Positions 1 through 7,095 of a stretch of 34,181 nucleotides of DNA are shown in pieces. Where the stretch lies: contig CACZGS010000016.1 in assembly GCA_902780785.1 (NCBI GenBank), forward strand, positions 1 to 34,181, written 5' to 3'. Below the pieces are notes generated by a model that saw only the letters and a list, made by a program, of their open reading frames with translations, made no database searches and was not told where the DNA came from. The stretch's first letter is position 1. Each line of letters opens with the position of its first letter. Source of the stretch: Oscillospiraceae bacterium (lineage in GTDB: Bacteria > Bacillota > Clostridia > Saccharofermentanales > Saccharofermentanaceae). Both the position numbers and the translations under genes were made by a program.

Positions 1-319
1 TCTCATAGACATCTTCCGGGACACTGTCAGGGTAGATTTTAATCATTTTAGAGATAGCTGTTTGTTCTTTTTTCGCTTCTTTTAACACCTTATTCAGGTA
101 GTCCTTTTGAACTAGCTGTTCAATAAGTTCAATTTCATCAGGTCCTAAATATTTATCAGGGTTATTCGTTCCAGACAAATAATAGTAAAAATTGCCATTC
201 CGGTTCTTAGTGTTGATTCGGCCTTCTGGAAGAACCTGTATCTTCTTCTCTATATCCTCTATACCTTTAGAAAGCAATCCATGTCTCATGTCTAAAGCAG
301 TTTTGAAATCAAAGATCAT
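1..319 (-). CDS. Hypothetical protein, 3' end outside window
   Basis: An open minus-strand frame starts at an ATG at 319 with a GGAGG ribosome binding site (GAAGGAGGCAATTTAT before the ATG) and runs off the window after about 106 codons without a stop. The visible part begins MIFDFKTALDMRHG and contains LPEGRINTKN, NFYYYLSG and KYLGPDEIELIEQL followed by a Lys/Glu-rich helical stretch. That layout (LPEG, aromatic YYY patch, charged helix) recalls short uncharacterised proteins common in Clostridia and their mobile elements, but this is only an impression. No catalytic motif, signal peptide or membrane segment is visible. The base composition is clearly more AT-rich than the genes from 648 onward, so a separate origin is plausible. 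Function unknown. Confidence 0.7.
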   Translation of the reverse strand, partial: MIFDFKTALDMRHGLLSKGIEDIEKKIQVLPEGRINTKNRNGNFYYYLSGTNNPDKYLGPDEIELIEQLVQKDYLNKVLKEAKKEQTAISKMIKIYPDSVPEDVYE

Positions 320-349
320 ATAAATTGCCTCCTTCTTTTTGGTGAACAA

Positions 350-355
350 ATTATA
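350..355 (-). promoter_or_regulatory. -10 box for the gene at 1-319
   Basis: A perfect TATAAT reads on the minus strand 31 bases before the ATG at 319. No good -35 lies 17 bases upstream (AGACTT region), so activation or an extended contact may be needed. Confidence 0.45.
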
Positions 356-393
356 TGACCCTGACTAGTGAAAAGTCTCGTTTTTTCGAAAGA

Positions 394-409
394 TTGAGAC
401 CAGTCTCAA
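394..409. promoter_or_regulatory. Inverted repeat, possible operator
   Basis: TTGAGAC-CA-GTCTCAA is a perfect 7-2-7 inverted repeat about 40 bases upstream of the -10 box at 350-355. A further GAGAC half-site-like sequence lies between them on the minus strand. Position and symmetry suit a dimeric regulator of the gene at 1-319, but no regulator is visible. Confidence 0.35.
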
Positions 410-419
410 ATTTGTATTT

Positions 420-509
420 GTGCCCTTTTTTGAAGATTTTGCTATAAAAAAGGGCATAAAATGCCCGTTTTGTGCCCTTTTTACGCCTGTTTTTGAAGAA
501 AAAGGGCAC
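420..509. repeat. Cluster of three nested inverted repeats
   Basis: Three hairpins follow each other: TGCCCTTTTTT (421-431) with AAAAAAGGGCA (446-456), GGGCAT (452-457) with ATGCCC (461-466), and GTGCCCTTTTT (472-482) with AAAAAGGGCAC (499-509). The outer two are 11-bp perfect repeats and are copies of one another; the middle one overlaps the first. The rest of 320-647 holds no convincing gene: the frame 420-629 is made largely of these repeats. The cluster could be bidirectional terminator-like structures or the remnant of a small repeat element. Confidence 0.6.
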
Positions 510-647
510 AACGACGTTCACACCTTCGCAACCGCGACCACAAGCCCTGCTGTATCAATACCTGTTACAAAATTCTTTCATTTTAAAGATGTGATAGTTT
601 GCTCATACTGTATACTTAATAATGCATAAATCTTGGGGGATTGAAGA

Positions 648-1580
648 ATGGGTACCACAACAGAAAATATCATTCGTGAAGTTAAGAAGGTAATCTGCGG
701 TAAGGATTACATCATTGCGCAGGCGCTGACAGCCATTCTGGCGGGCGGCCACATTCTCATGGAAGACGTGCCCGGCGTGGGCAAGACCACGATGGCGGTC
801 GCGTTCTCCAAGACGATGGGACTTAATTACGGAAGAGTCCAGTTCACACCTGACGTACTGCCTTCCGATATCACGGGTTTCTCTTTATATGATAAGAATA
901 CAAATACCATGAAATACCAGCCCGGTTCGATCTTCCACAATCTCTTCCTGGCAGACGAGCTGAACCGTGCTTCGACACGTACGCAGTCAGCGCTCCTTGA
1001 AGCAATGGAAGAAGGCAATGTCACTGTCGACGGCAATACATATATGCTTCCTAAGCCTTTTACCGTTATCGCCACACAGAACCCTACGGGCGCATCCGGT
1101 ACTTCACTGCTGCCGGACTCACAGATCGACAGATTCATGATCAGACTTTCGATCGGTTATCCTTCAGCCAAGGATGAAAAGGCCATGCTCGAGAGCCGTA
1201 AGAACGGCGTTAATCCGATGGACAGCGTTCAGACGGTATGCAATGTGAACGCTATCTTACAGATGCAGGCTGAAGTAAATAATATCTTTGTACACGATAA
1301 CGTTACCGACTATATAGTCACCCTGATCAATAAGACCAGAGGACACAAGAACCTCATAAGAGGAGGAAGTCCGCGCGCCACGCTGGCTCTCACATCTATG
1401 GCTAAGGCCTGCGCTTATCTGAACGGAAGAAATTATGTCGTTCCTTCGGATGTACAGAAGGTTTTCCTTCCTGTCATTGCGCACAGACTGATGCTCACGC
1501 CCGAAGCGGAGATCAACGGCGTAAGGACTAACGATATCGCACAAGAGATCCTTAAGGACACTCTTTCTCCCAAGATCTGA
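648..1580 (+). CDS. MoxR-family AAA ATPase
   Basis: A 310-residue cytoplasmic ATPase of the MoxR (AAA_3) family. It has a Walker A PGVGKTT at residues 42-48, a Walker B / DELNRA at 103-108, a sensor-1 ATQNPTG near 141-147 and a C-terminal AAA lid with GGSPRA. MoxR ATPases act as chaperone-like factors, commonly for partner proteins encoded next to them with DUF58 or VWA domains. The start at 648 follows a purine-rich GGGGGATTGAAG. The gene is the first of three: the DUF58 gene starts 8 bases after its stop and the transglutaminase gene overlaps that in turn. MoxR-DUF58-transglutaminase is a widespread cluster of poorly defined function, likely in envelope or peptidoglycan-related work. Confidence 0.93.
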   Translation: MGTTTENIIREVKKVICGKDYIIAQALTAILAGGHILMEDVPGVGKTTMAVAFSKTMGLNYGRVQFTPDVLPSDITGFSLYDKNTNTMKYQPGSIFHNLFLADELNRASTRTQSALLEAMEEGNVTVDGNTYMLPKPFTVIATQNPTGASGTSLLPDSQIDRFMIRLSIGYPSAKDEKAMLESRKNGVNPMDSVQTVCNVNAILQMQAEVNNIFVHDNVTDYIVTLINKTRGHKNLIRGGSPRATLALTSMAKACAYLNGRNYVVPSDVQKVFLPVIAHRLMLTPEAEINGVRTNDIAQEILKDTLSPKI

Positions 1581-1587
1581 TCGGCTT

Positions 1588-2544
1588 ATGCTGAAGACCT
1601 GGTTCTTATATTCAATATCACTGATCGCAGCCTTCATCTTCTTCCTGTTCTATAAGATGTGGCTGTCGTGGTATATTCTCATCGCGCTTCTGGCGATCCC
1701 GGTCTTCGCTCTTATCGTAACCATAGCCGCTTCACTGACCGTTAAATTCAGTGTCGTTAATCCGGCGGTTACCGTTAAAGGCAAGCCGGCATTTATTAAA
1801 CTGTCGATCGAAGGCATCGCTTCCGCTTTCTCATTCTATAAGGTCAAGATGATCACAACGGATCATATGGCAGGTACGCAGGAGAAAAAAGTCATCGTTA
1901 TATGCGACAACGGCGTCACTAAGATCCCTCTTGAGACAAATCACTGCGGCGCTTATTCGTATAAGCTCTCGAAGCTTAAAGTATATGACCTTCTGGGCTT
2001 TTTCCACTTCGATCAGAATATAAATAAAGACATCGAACTGCTTGTAAAGCCGTCGCCTGAAATGCCCGGCTATATGCCTGACATGTATGGTTTCAAGGCT
2101 AAAAATCTTCGAAAATCCAGCAAGCCCAATTCAGAGATCTACGACATCAGGGATTACCAGCTTGGCGATCCCGTAAAGACGATACACTGGAAAATGTCTG
2201 CCAAGAAGGATAAGTACCTTGTTAAAGAACCGCTGGAGGAATACGGCGGTTATTCCAGAGTCATCCTGAAGATGACTGATGACAGGGATGAGTTGGACCT
2301 CCATTTAGGGCAGATCCTCTTCACTTCGAAGTTCTTCATTGATCACGAAGTGGCACACATTATTAGAGTAATACCTCCTGACAGCAGAGAGGTCGCATTC
2401 AGCATCGAATCCAATATCGATCTCGAGAGAGCTCTTCACACGATCCTTCACATGAGGATCCCCGAAGAAGCATCGGAAGATAAGAGATCCACGGAAGAAC
2501 CTGATGAGGAAGAGGTTCTTGAGGAGGTCTCCGATGCCGATTAA
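1588..2544 (+). CDS. DUF58 membrane protein
   Basis: A 318-residue protein with two closely spaced N-terminal membrane helices (about residues 5-25 and 28-52), then a soluble part. The DUF58 signature is clear: YDIRDYQLGDPVKTIHWKMS near residues 187-206, the usual R-x-Y-x-x-G-D-x-x-x-x-I-x-W pattern. DUF58 proteins often resemble VWA folds and pair with a MoxR ATPase. There is no strong ribosome binding site before the ATG at 1588, which lies 8 bases after the moxR stop, so translation is probably coupled. The C-terminus is very acidic (EEPDEEEVLEEVSDAD). Its last codons overlap the next gene by 11 bases. Confidence 0.9.
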   Translation: MLKTWFLYSISLIAAFIFFLFYKMWLSWYILIALLAIPVFALIVTIAASLTVKFSVVNPAVTVKGKPAFIKLSIEGIASAFSFYKVKMITTDHMAGTQEKKVIVICDNGVTKIPLETNHCGAYSYKLSKLKVYDLLGFFHFDQNINKDIELLVKPSPEMPGYMPDMYGFKAKNLRKSSKPNSEIYDIRDYQLGDPVKTIHWKMSAKKDKYLVKEPLEEYGGYSRVILKMTDDRDELDLHLGQILFTSKFFIDHEVAHIIRVIPPDSREVAFSIESNIDLERALHTILHMRIPEEASEDKRSTEEPDEEEVLEEVSDAD

Positions 2545-5104
2545 GAAGCAGCCCAAGACAAGGAATAAAGACCGGAATAAGTTGCGTTCAAAGGGACGCA
2601 CCAAAGAATACATAATGGTTAATGAGAACTATTATGCAAACACTACCATCGCGGTAATGTCTGCGATCATTGCCACGCTTTTGTGCACCGGATTTACTTC
2701 CATGTTCACGACGGCTTATGAATTCGGGTTCGGGATCTGGTCAGTCCTTCTTGTTTCTGCCATAGCCTCAACAGTATATGCAGTGATCTTCTATCAGAAT
2801 AAGAAGTGGCTGACGGCAGCAGCTCTCATCGGTACTCCAGTGCTTATGGCCGCTGCTTTCTATTTCGATATCTTCAATATAAAGACCGGCGCAAACGCGA
2901 TGTTCTATACCCTTCAGCATTATGCGTTCTTCTTCCTGCCCGATATCTTCGACGGCGGGTCATCTTCTGACGGAGTTTATATTGAAGGATTCCTTAATGC
3001 GTATAACATCATTGCGGTCTGCTTTACGACACATGCACTTATCAGGCGAAAAAATATTCCGTGTACGCTGCTGTTCTTCGCGCCTGTCTTTGTAATGGCG
3101 TCCGAGAACACAACAATGGTGCCGAAGCCTTCGGCCTGCATTATCGCGGCAACAGGCGTTCTGCTTCTTGTCCTTGCACATTCCATGCGCAACAAAGAGG
3201 CTAACGCTACAGGAAAAATGCTCCTGATACTGGCCATTCCCGTGCTTTTATTCACCATTATCGTCGGAGTCATATTCCCTGAGGAAAAATATGACAAATA
3301 CGAACTTGCAACTGACTTCCTCAACTCGGCAAGAGAAAAGGCGGAAGAAATATCAGGTTCTTTGAGCGAGAAGTTCGATATTGCGATCAACGGCATCAAC
3401 AATCCTAATCTCGGCAAAGACAACAGCTTCCTTTTCTCGTTCATGCCGGCATCTACCAACCTTAAAAATGTCGGTCCTTTCGATCCTAAAGAGGAAGCGG
3501 TCATGAAGATAAGGAGGATCCGCAATACCGATTACCAGGGCACATATGACGTTTACTCTTCCACTGCCCTTTATCTGAAGATCGAGTCGCTCGACGAATA
3601 TAAAGACAACATGCTCAGGAGCACAAAGATCAAAACGAAGGTCTATAAGGACGGCTATGAACCCGATCCCGTCGAAGCGCCTTTTAAGGTGCAGATAGAA
3701 CCTTTGAATAACAAGTGGGTGGATATCGTTCCTTACTATACCGACTTCTATGTGGTGGGAAATAAAAAGTATCAGACGGTAAATCCTTATAACACCACAA
3801 AGGACGGCGCTACCGTCTATCCTTACTGTCCTGTGCCGGTAAAGACCGGAAACATCTATACGGACGAATATATCGAGGATTACGTATACGGCACCAACCT
3901 CAAAGTTCCGAAGGCGACCGAGATGGCGATCATAAGCAGCGGCGATCTTCCCGACTGGTACCTGGACGTATATCACGGCTATGTAACGATGTCCGACGCA
4001 GAGAAAGTCAGAAGGGTCACTACTTACGTAAGCCAGCTTCATCCTTACAACAAGAATACGGATTACCCTCCGAACGGAGTTGACTTTGTAGCATGGTTCA
4101 TCAGTGATGCCCAGACAGGAATCTGCGTGCATTATGCAGCCACGACAGTCATACTCTTAAGAATGATAGGCGTTCCCGCAAGATACGTCCGCGGTTATGT
4201 CGATTCAATGGCTTATGCCAATTCCGAGAATTACATCTATTCGACGCAGGCTCATGCGTGGTTCGAATTCTTCGTGCCGGAATACGGCTGGATCATGGGC
4301 GATTCGACACCGGGCGCCTATGTGGAGGCAGGAGATTTCGACATCAACGGTGTTGCAGCTGAATATCCTGAGATCAATCAGGCACAGTTCGCACGCGGAT
4401 ATACGTCGATCTATAACCCCGATTACACGGAACCTACGACCACAGAGACTACTGAGACGACCGAGACTTCGGCAACCACATCCGAATCAGAAACTGATGC
4501 AACTACCGAGACCACGCCTGAGACCACACCGGAGGAGACTACATCTGAGACTGAACAGGGTGCAACTCCGACTCCGGCAGAGCCAACACAGCCCGATATC
4601 CGTATTACGACATCTTCTTCAAGCACTCCGGAAGGTGAAGACGTCCAAAAACTTACGGTAATCGGAGATGATTTCCCTGACAACACTGATGTCTATATGG
4701 GTCCTGACGGCATTCTCTATTTCGAGATCGGCGAGAGCAGGCTGGTCAAAGCTGTAGGCACTGTCCTTCTTACGATCTCCTTGATCGCTTTCGTGATCGA
4801 TCTCCTGCTTATCGGCTGGGTCGTTTACTGGCGTCTTCAGTTCGCGAAAAAAGACCCTAACGAGAAGGCCATCGCGGGCTATCACTACTTCAGCTTTATG
4901 AGCCGCTTATTCAAATACGGTCTGCCCAGAAGAGCAAGGCTGATCGCCGAGAAGGCTGCATTTGCCGCAGATAAGATAACGCCCCAGGAAGCCGAGGCGT
5001 TGATCAGGGTCTGTTATGTTGATATGGCTGAGATCTCCAAGGGCTTTAACAGGTTCAAGAAGCTCCTGTATAAAGCACTGGAAGTAAAGGTCACAGGTAA
5101 GTAA
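2534..5104 (+). CDS. Membrane transglutaminase-like protein (TgpA type)
   Basis: About 856 residues. The ATG at 2534 is chosen because GAGGAGG lies 6 bases before it; an in-frame upstream ATG at 2504 has no such site. A basic N-terminus is followed by several membrane helices (to about residue 250), a large extracytoplasmic region, a transglutaminase core, a Thr/Glu/Ser-rich linker (roughly residues 634-695), one membrane helix and a cytoplasmic C-terminal tail like that of TgpA/DUF4129 proteins. The catalytic triad is visible: Cys531 (GICVHYAAT), His574 (AHAWFEFF) and Asp590 (MGDSTPG). TgpA-type proteins are thought to act on the envelope. It closes the moxR-DUF58 operon. Its 3' end overlaps the convergent nitroreductase gene by 14 bases and no terminator is seen between them. 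Confidence 0.9.
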   Translation: MPIKKQPKTRNKDRNKLRSKGRTKEYIMVNENYYANTTIAVMSAIIATLLCTGFTSMFTTAYEFGFGIWSVLLVSAIASTVYAVIFYQNKKWLTAAALIGTPVLMAAAFYFDIFNIKTGANAMFYTLQHYAFFFLPDIFDGGSSSDGVYIEGFLNAYNIIAVCFTTHALIRRKNIPCTLLFFAPVFVMASENTTMVPKPSACIIAATGVLLLVLAHSMRNKEANATGKMLLILAIPVLLFTIIVGVIFPEEKYDKYELATDFLNSAREKAEEISGSLSEKFDIAINGINNPNLGKDNSFLFSFMPASTNLKNVGPFDPKEEAVMKIRRIRNTDYQGTYDVYSSTALYLKIESLDEYKDNMLRSTKIKTKVYKDGYEPDPVEAPFKVQIEPLNNKWVDIVPYYTDFYVVGNKKYQTVNPYNTTKDGATVYPYCPVPVKTGNIYTDEYIEDYVYGTNLKVPKATEMAIISSGDLPDWYLDVYHGYVTMSDAEKVRRVTTYVSQLHPYNKNTDYPPNGVDFVAWFISDAQTGICVHYAATTVILLRMIGVPARYVRGYVDSMAYANSENYIYSTQAHAWFEFFVPEYGWIMGDSTPGAYVEAGDFDINGVAAEYPEINQAQFARGYTSIYNPDYTEPTTTETTETTETSATTSESETDATTETTPETTPEETTSETEQGATPTPAEPTQPDIRITTSSSSTPEGEDVQKLTVIGDDFPDNTDVYMGPDGILYFEIGESRLVKAVGTVLLTISLIAFVIDLLLIGWVVYWRLQFAKKDPNEKAIAGYHYFSFMSRLFKYGLPRRARLIAEKAAFAADKITPQEAEALIRVCYVDMAEISKGFNRFKKLLYKALEVKVTGK

Positions 5105-5603
5105 CGGTCTCTGTCAGAGGCTTTCTGCTGCCGTGGTTTCCGAGAGGACCCGTGCCTTCCGTGGCGTATCCGAGATCTAAGATCATGAGCACTTCTTCAT
5201 TGTCCGGCAGGCCGAATAACTCATGTGCTTTTGCAATGTCGATGCAGTTAAGCCAGCAGCTGTCGACACCTTCGTTTGCTGCTGCGAGCATGAGGTGTGT
5301 GGCAACGATCGTCGCATCCTCTACTCCGGACTGTCTCTGTGAGCCCGGATATGTATAGACATTATCCTTATCGAAAGCTACAAGAAGGCATGTGCCGGCA
5401 TTATATCTGCAGGGGGTTACCATATCGACCTTCTCCAGAGCCTCGTCGGACCGGAGGACATAGATATGGTGCTCTTGAAGATTCTTTGCGGTAGGTGCAA
5501 GTCTTCCTGCTTCGAGTATCCTGTCCAATATTGCCTGTTCAACCTTACGGCCGTCGTAACTCTTGCATGAGTAGCGGTCTTCTACAACTTTTCGAAAATC
5601 CAT
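5091..5603 (-). CDS. Nitroreductase-family flavoprotein
   Basis: A 170-residue protein of the nitroreductase family, which use FMN and NAD(P)H to reduce nitro groups, quinones or flavins. It shows the N-terminal RYSCKSYD (usual form R-x-S-x-R-x-[YF]), LEAGRLAPTAKNLQ (FMN-phosphate region) and a C-terminal LDLGYATEGTGPLGNHGSRKPL. The length fits the short branch of the family. The ATG follows AAGGAGGC. It lies 21 bases downstream of a tautomerase gene on the same strand, so the two form an operon, perhaps for detoxifying aromatic or electrophilic compounds. The substrate cannot be told from sequence. Confidence 0.88.
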   Translation of the reverse strand: MDFRKVVEDRYSCKSYDGRKVEQAILDRILEAGRLAPTAKNLQEHHIYVLRSDEALEKVDMVTPCRYNAGTCLLVAFDKDNVYTYPGSQRQSGVEDATIVATHLMLAAANEGVDSCWLNCIDIAKAHELFGLPDNEEVLMILDLGYATEGTGPLGNHGSRKPLTETVTYL

Positions 5604-5624
5604 ATGAAGCCTCCTTAAAGCGGA

Positions 5625-5849
5625 TCAGCACGTATATCCGGGCTTTTTGTAAAGGTTCTCCAGAGGGAGTATCTCCTTATCCCATACCTGTTCTTTCCAG
5701 TCGTCCTGAGTGATCTCTTTTATGTCTACGGATACGCTGGACTCGTTGCATCCCATAGTCTCCGCTATGGCCTTTGTGACCTCTTCGGCACACTTTGTCT
5801 TCTGTTCTTCGGTTCTTCCGGGGAAGCATTTGATTACTACATGCGGCAT
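5625..5849 (-). CDS. 4-oxalocrotonate tautomerase family protein
   Basis: A 74-residue protein beginning MPHVVIKCFPGRTEEQK. After Met removal the N-terminal Pro would be the catalytic base typical of 4-OT/MIF-family tautomerases, and the conserved helix (CAEEVTKAIAETMG) and second beta strand (VSVDIKEI) follow. Members catalyse keto-enol isomerisation or related lyase and dehalogenase reactions. A TAGGAGGA ribosome binding site precedes the ATG. First gene of a two-gene operon with the nitroreductase. The family is assigned with good confidence; the physiological substrate is unknown. Confidence 0.88.
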   Translation of the reverse strand: MPHVVIKCFPGRTEEQKTKCAEEVTKAIAETMGCNESSVSVDIKEITQDDWKEQVWDKEILPLENLYKKPGYTC

Positions 5850-5883
5850 GTCCGTTCTCCTCCTAATTCCCTTTATGCTGTTT

Positions 5884-5892
5884 ATTATATCA
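5884..5892 (-). promoter_or_regulatory. Extended -10 for the tautomerase operon
   Basis: TGATATAAT reads on the minus strand (TATAAT at 5889-5884 preceded by TG-n), 35 bases upstream of the tautomerase ATG. No TTGACA-like -35 is present at the right distance. Confidence 0.5.
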
Positions 5893-5988
5893 TTTTAAAA
5901 ACATAGTATTGTGGTTGGTTTATATCTGCAACAATTTGTTTATCTTATCTGTATATATGGCATAGAAGTTCAAGGGAGGAACTCGAAA

Positions 5989-6933
5989 ATGAACAAGGGG
6001 ATAAAGATAGTTCTGTGCGCAACAACGGCTTTTGCGCTTATTGCAGGCTTTGTCACAGGCTGTAAAGTAACAAACGGGGATAAGGCCGCATCAGGAGATG
6101 CAGCGGAAGAGACTTCCGCCACAAGCGACAACAGCATATCGGTGCCTGTTGAGACCACAGAAGAAACATCAGAATCAGAGGCCGGATACTACAGATCCAT
6201 AAAGGAAGACTATAATGGAGAGTTACCTGATAAAGGCTTGGCAGGAGAATATGAATTTGAGTTGTCGTATCAGTACTCATCTCCTCTTATGATCAAGGAA
6301 CGCGGATATTATGTTGATACCTTGGACGAGCCTAATGCTCCTTATTTCATTATTATCTGCGCAGGCGAAAAGAACACCGGCGGCTACGGTATAAAGATCA
6401 TCGATATCGGTCTCCAGGATGGTGAGCTTTGGATCACTGTTGAAGAGACTTCACCTGCTCCGGGCGATATAGTCACACAGGCATTCACATATCCTTGCTG
6501 TGTGCTCAAGCTCAATAAGCTGCCGCCCAAGTTCTATGTCATAGATAACTCAGGAAAAGTCTTATCCGATGTTAACTCTGACGGAACTGTCATCAGTAAC
6601 GGCAATATTGATGTGGATCCCAGAACGCTCGAGAAGGACTATAAGCTTCCCGACGGCTGGATCGCTTCATTGAGAGACGGCGCAGGCGAGATCATGTATG
6701 AGACATTTATCTATAAGGACGGCACAGGATATAAATATATAAACATCATTTCCGTTACCGAATCATGGGGCGCTACAAAGTGGAATAACAAGTTCCAGTC
6801 CGAAGGCACATGCTCTAACAAGGATGAGGTCTTAAAGGCCGCTAAGGACTTCGGTTCGGCAGGATTCATGGTCCTCCCCGATGACCTTTCAAAGACCTAT
6901 TCCGTTGACGATTTCATCAAGATGGATCTGTGA
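5989..6933 (+). CDS. Lipoprotein of unknown function
   Basis: A 314-residue lipoprotein. The ATG at 5989 follows GGGAGGA by 8 bases; the frame extends upstream to 5911 but without a site, and only the internal start gives a proper signal peptide. The lipobox is VTGC with lipidated Cys25. After it comes a Ser/Thr/Glu/Asp-rich linker (residues 30-60) and then a globular domain rich in Tyr, Gly and beta-type sequence (for example YGIKIIDIGLQDGELWITV, KFYVIDNSGKV). No enzyme motif is recognised. It precedes the metal-regulated znuA gene on the same strand, but znuA has its own promoter in the gap, so a shared role is not established. Confidence 0.8.
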   Translation: MNKGIKIVLCATTAFALIAGFVTGCKVTNGDKAASGDAAEETSATSDNSISVPVETTEETSESEAGYYRSIKEDYNGELPDKGLAGEYEFELSYQYSSPLMIKERGYYVDTLDEPNAPYFIIICAGEKNTGGYGIKIIDIGLQDGELWITVEETSPAPGDIVTQAFTYPCCVLKLNKLPPKFYVIDNSGKVLSDVNSDGTVISNGNIDVDPRTLEKDYKLPDGWIASLRDGAGEIMYETFIYKDGTGYKYINIISVTESWGATKWNNKFQSEGTCSNKDEVLKAAKDFGSAGFMVLPDDLSKTYSVDDFIKMDL

Positions 6934-6945
6934 TAAAAACTTAAT

Positions 6946-6962
6946 TTGAGAATTATTCTCAA
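6946..6962. promoter_or_regulatory. Fur-family-like operator, upstream copy
   Basis: TTGAGAATTATTCTCAA is a perfect 8-1-8 inverted repeat. It resembles the 7-1-7 operators of the Fur family (core TGATAATnATTATCA, with T/A replaced by G/C at one position in each arm). It sits 5 bases upstream of the znuA -35 box. With a zinc-binding lipoprotein downstream, a Zur-type repressor is the most likely ligand; Fur or Mur cannot be excluded. Confidence 0.7.
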
Positions 6963-6967
6963 ATCTA

Positions 6968-6996
6968 TTGACAAAGTATCACCTCCTGACTACAAT
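6968..6996 (+). promoter_or_regulatory. znuA promoter
   Basis: TTGACA (6968-6973), a 17-base spacer and TACAAT (6991-6996) form a near-consensus housekeeping promoter. Transcription would start near 7003, inside the downstream operator, leaving a leader of about 90 bases before znuA. Confidence 0.8.
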
Positions 6997-7012
6997 TGAG
7001 AACGATTCTCAT
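6996..7012. promoter_or_regulatory. Fur-family-like operator, downstream copy
   Basis: TTGAGAACGATTCTCAT shares the TGAGAA-nnn-TTCTCA core of the box at 6946-6962. It overlaps the last base of the -10 and the predicted transcription start. The two box centres are 50 bases apart, close to five helical turns, so dimers would lie on the same face of the DNA and bracket the promoter. Confidence 0.68.
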
Positions 7013-7063
7013 ATTCGCGTTTTCGAGCGGGTATAAGAAAGTTCAATTATTAGTCAGGGGGTA

Positions 7064-7081
7064 AACCGTCTTTGGGCGGTT
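7064..7081 (+). promoter_or_regulatory. Hairpin in the znuA leader
   Basis: AACCGTC, a TTTG loop and GGCGGTT form a 7-bp stem with one G-U pair. It lies between the only good ribosome binding site (AGGGGG at 7056-7061) and the znuA GTG, 30 bases further on. Folding would shorten the distance between the two. Confidence 0.4.
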
Positions 7082-7095
7082 ATTCATTAAAGTGA
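7072..7095 (+). CDS. Possible 7-residue upstream frame (MGGYSLK)
   Basis: A TTG codon 10 bases after AGGGGG opens a frame of seven codons ending in TGA at 7093-7095, which overlaps the znuA GTG (GTGA). This would explain how znuA is translated without its own site, by termination-reinitiation. The frame is too short to judge by coding statistics. Confidence 0.3.
   Translation: MGGYSLK

Noticed and set aside
420..629. 69-residue frame with Cys pairs (CPFC) before moxR
   Set aside because: It starts at a GTG within the nested inverted repeats, has no ribosome binding site, and its Cys-containing part is the translation of the hairpins.
4430..4560. Repetitive ACC/GAG-rich DNA that looks like a tandem repeat array
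   Set aside because: It encodes the Thr/Glu-rich linker of the transglutaminase-like protein; repeats are irregular and there are no spacers, so it is not a CRISPR array.
4197..4661. Long Arg-rich frame inside the transglutaminase gene, and similar antisense frames elsewhere (e.g. 3353-4132, 27247-28047)
   Set aside because: They are other-frame readings of well-supported genes, without ribosome binding sites or recognisable domains.
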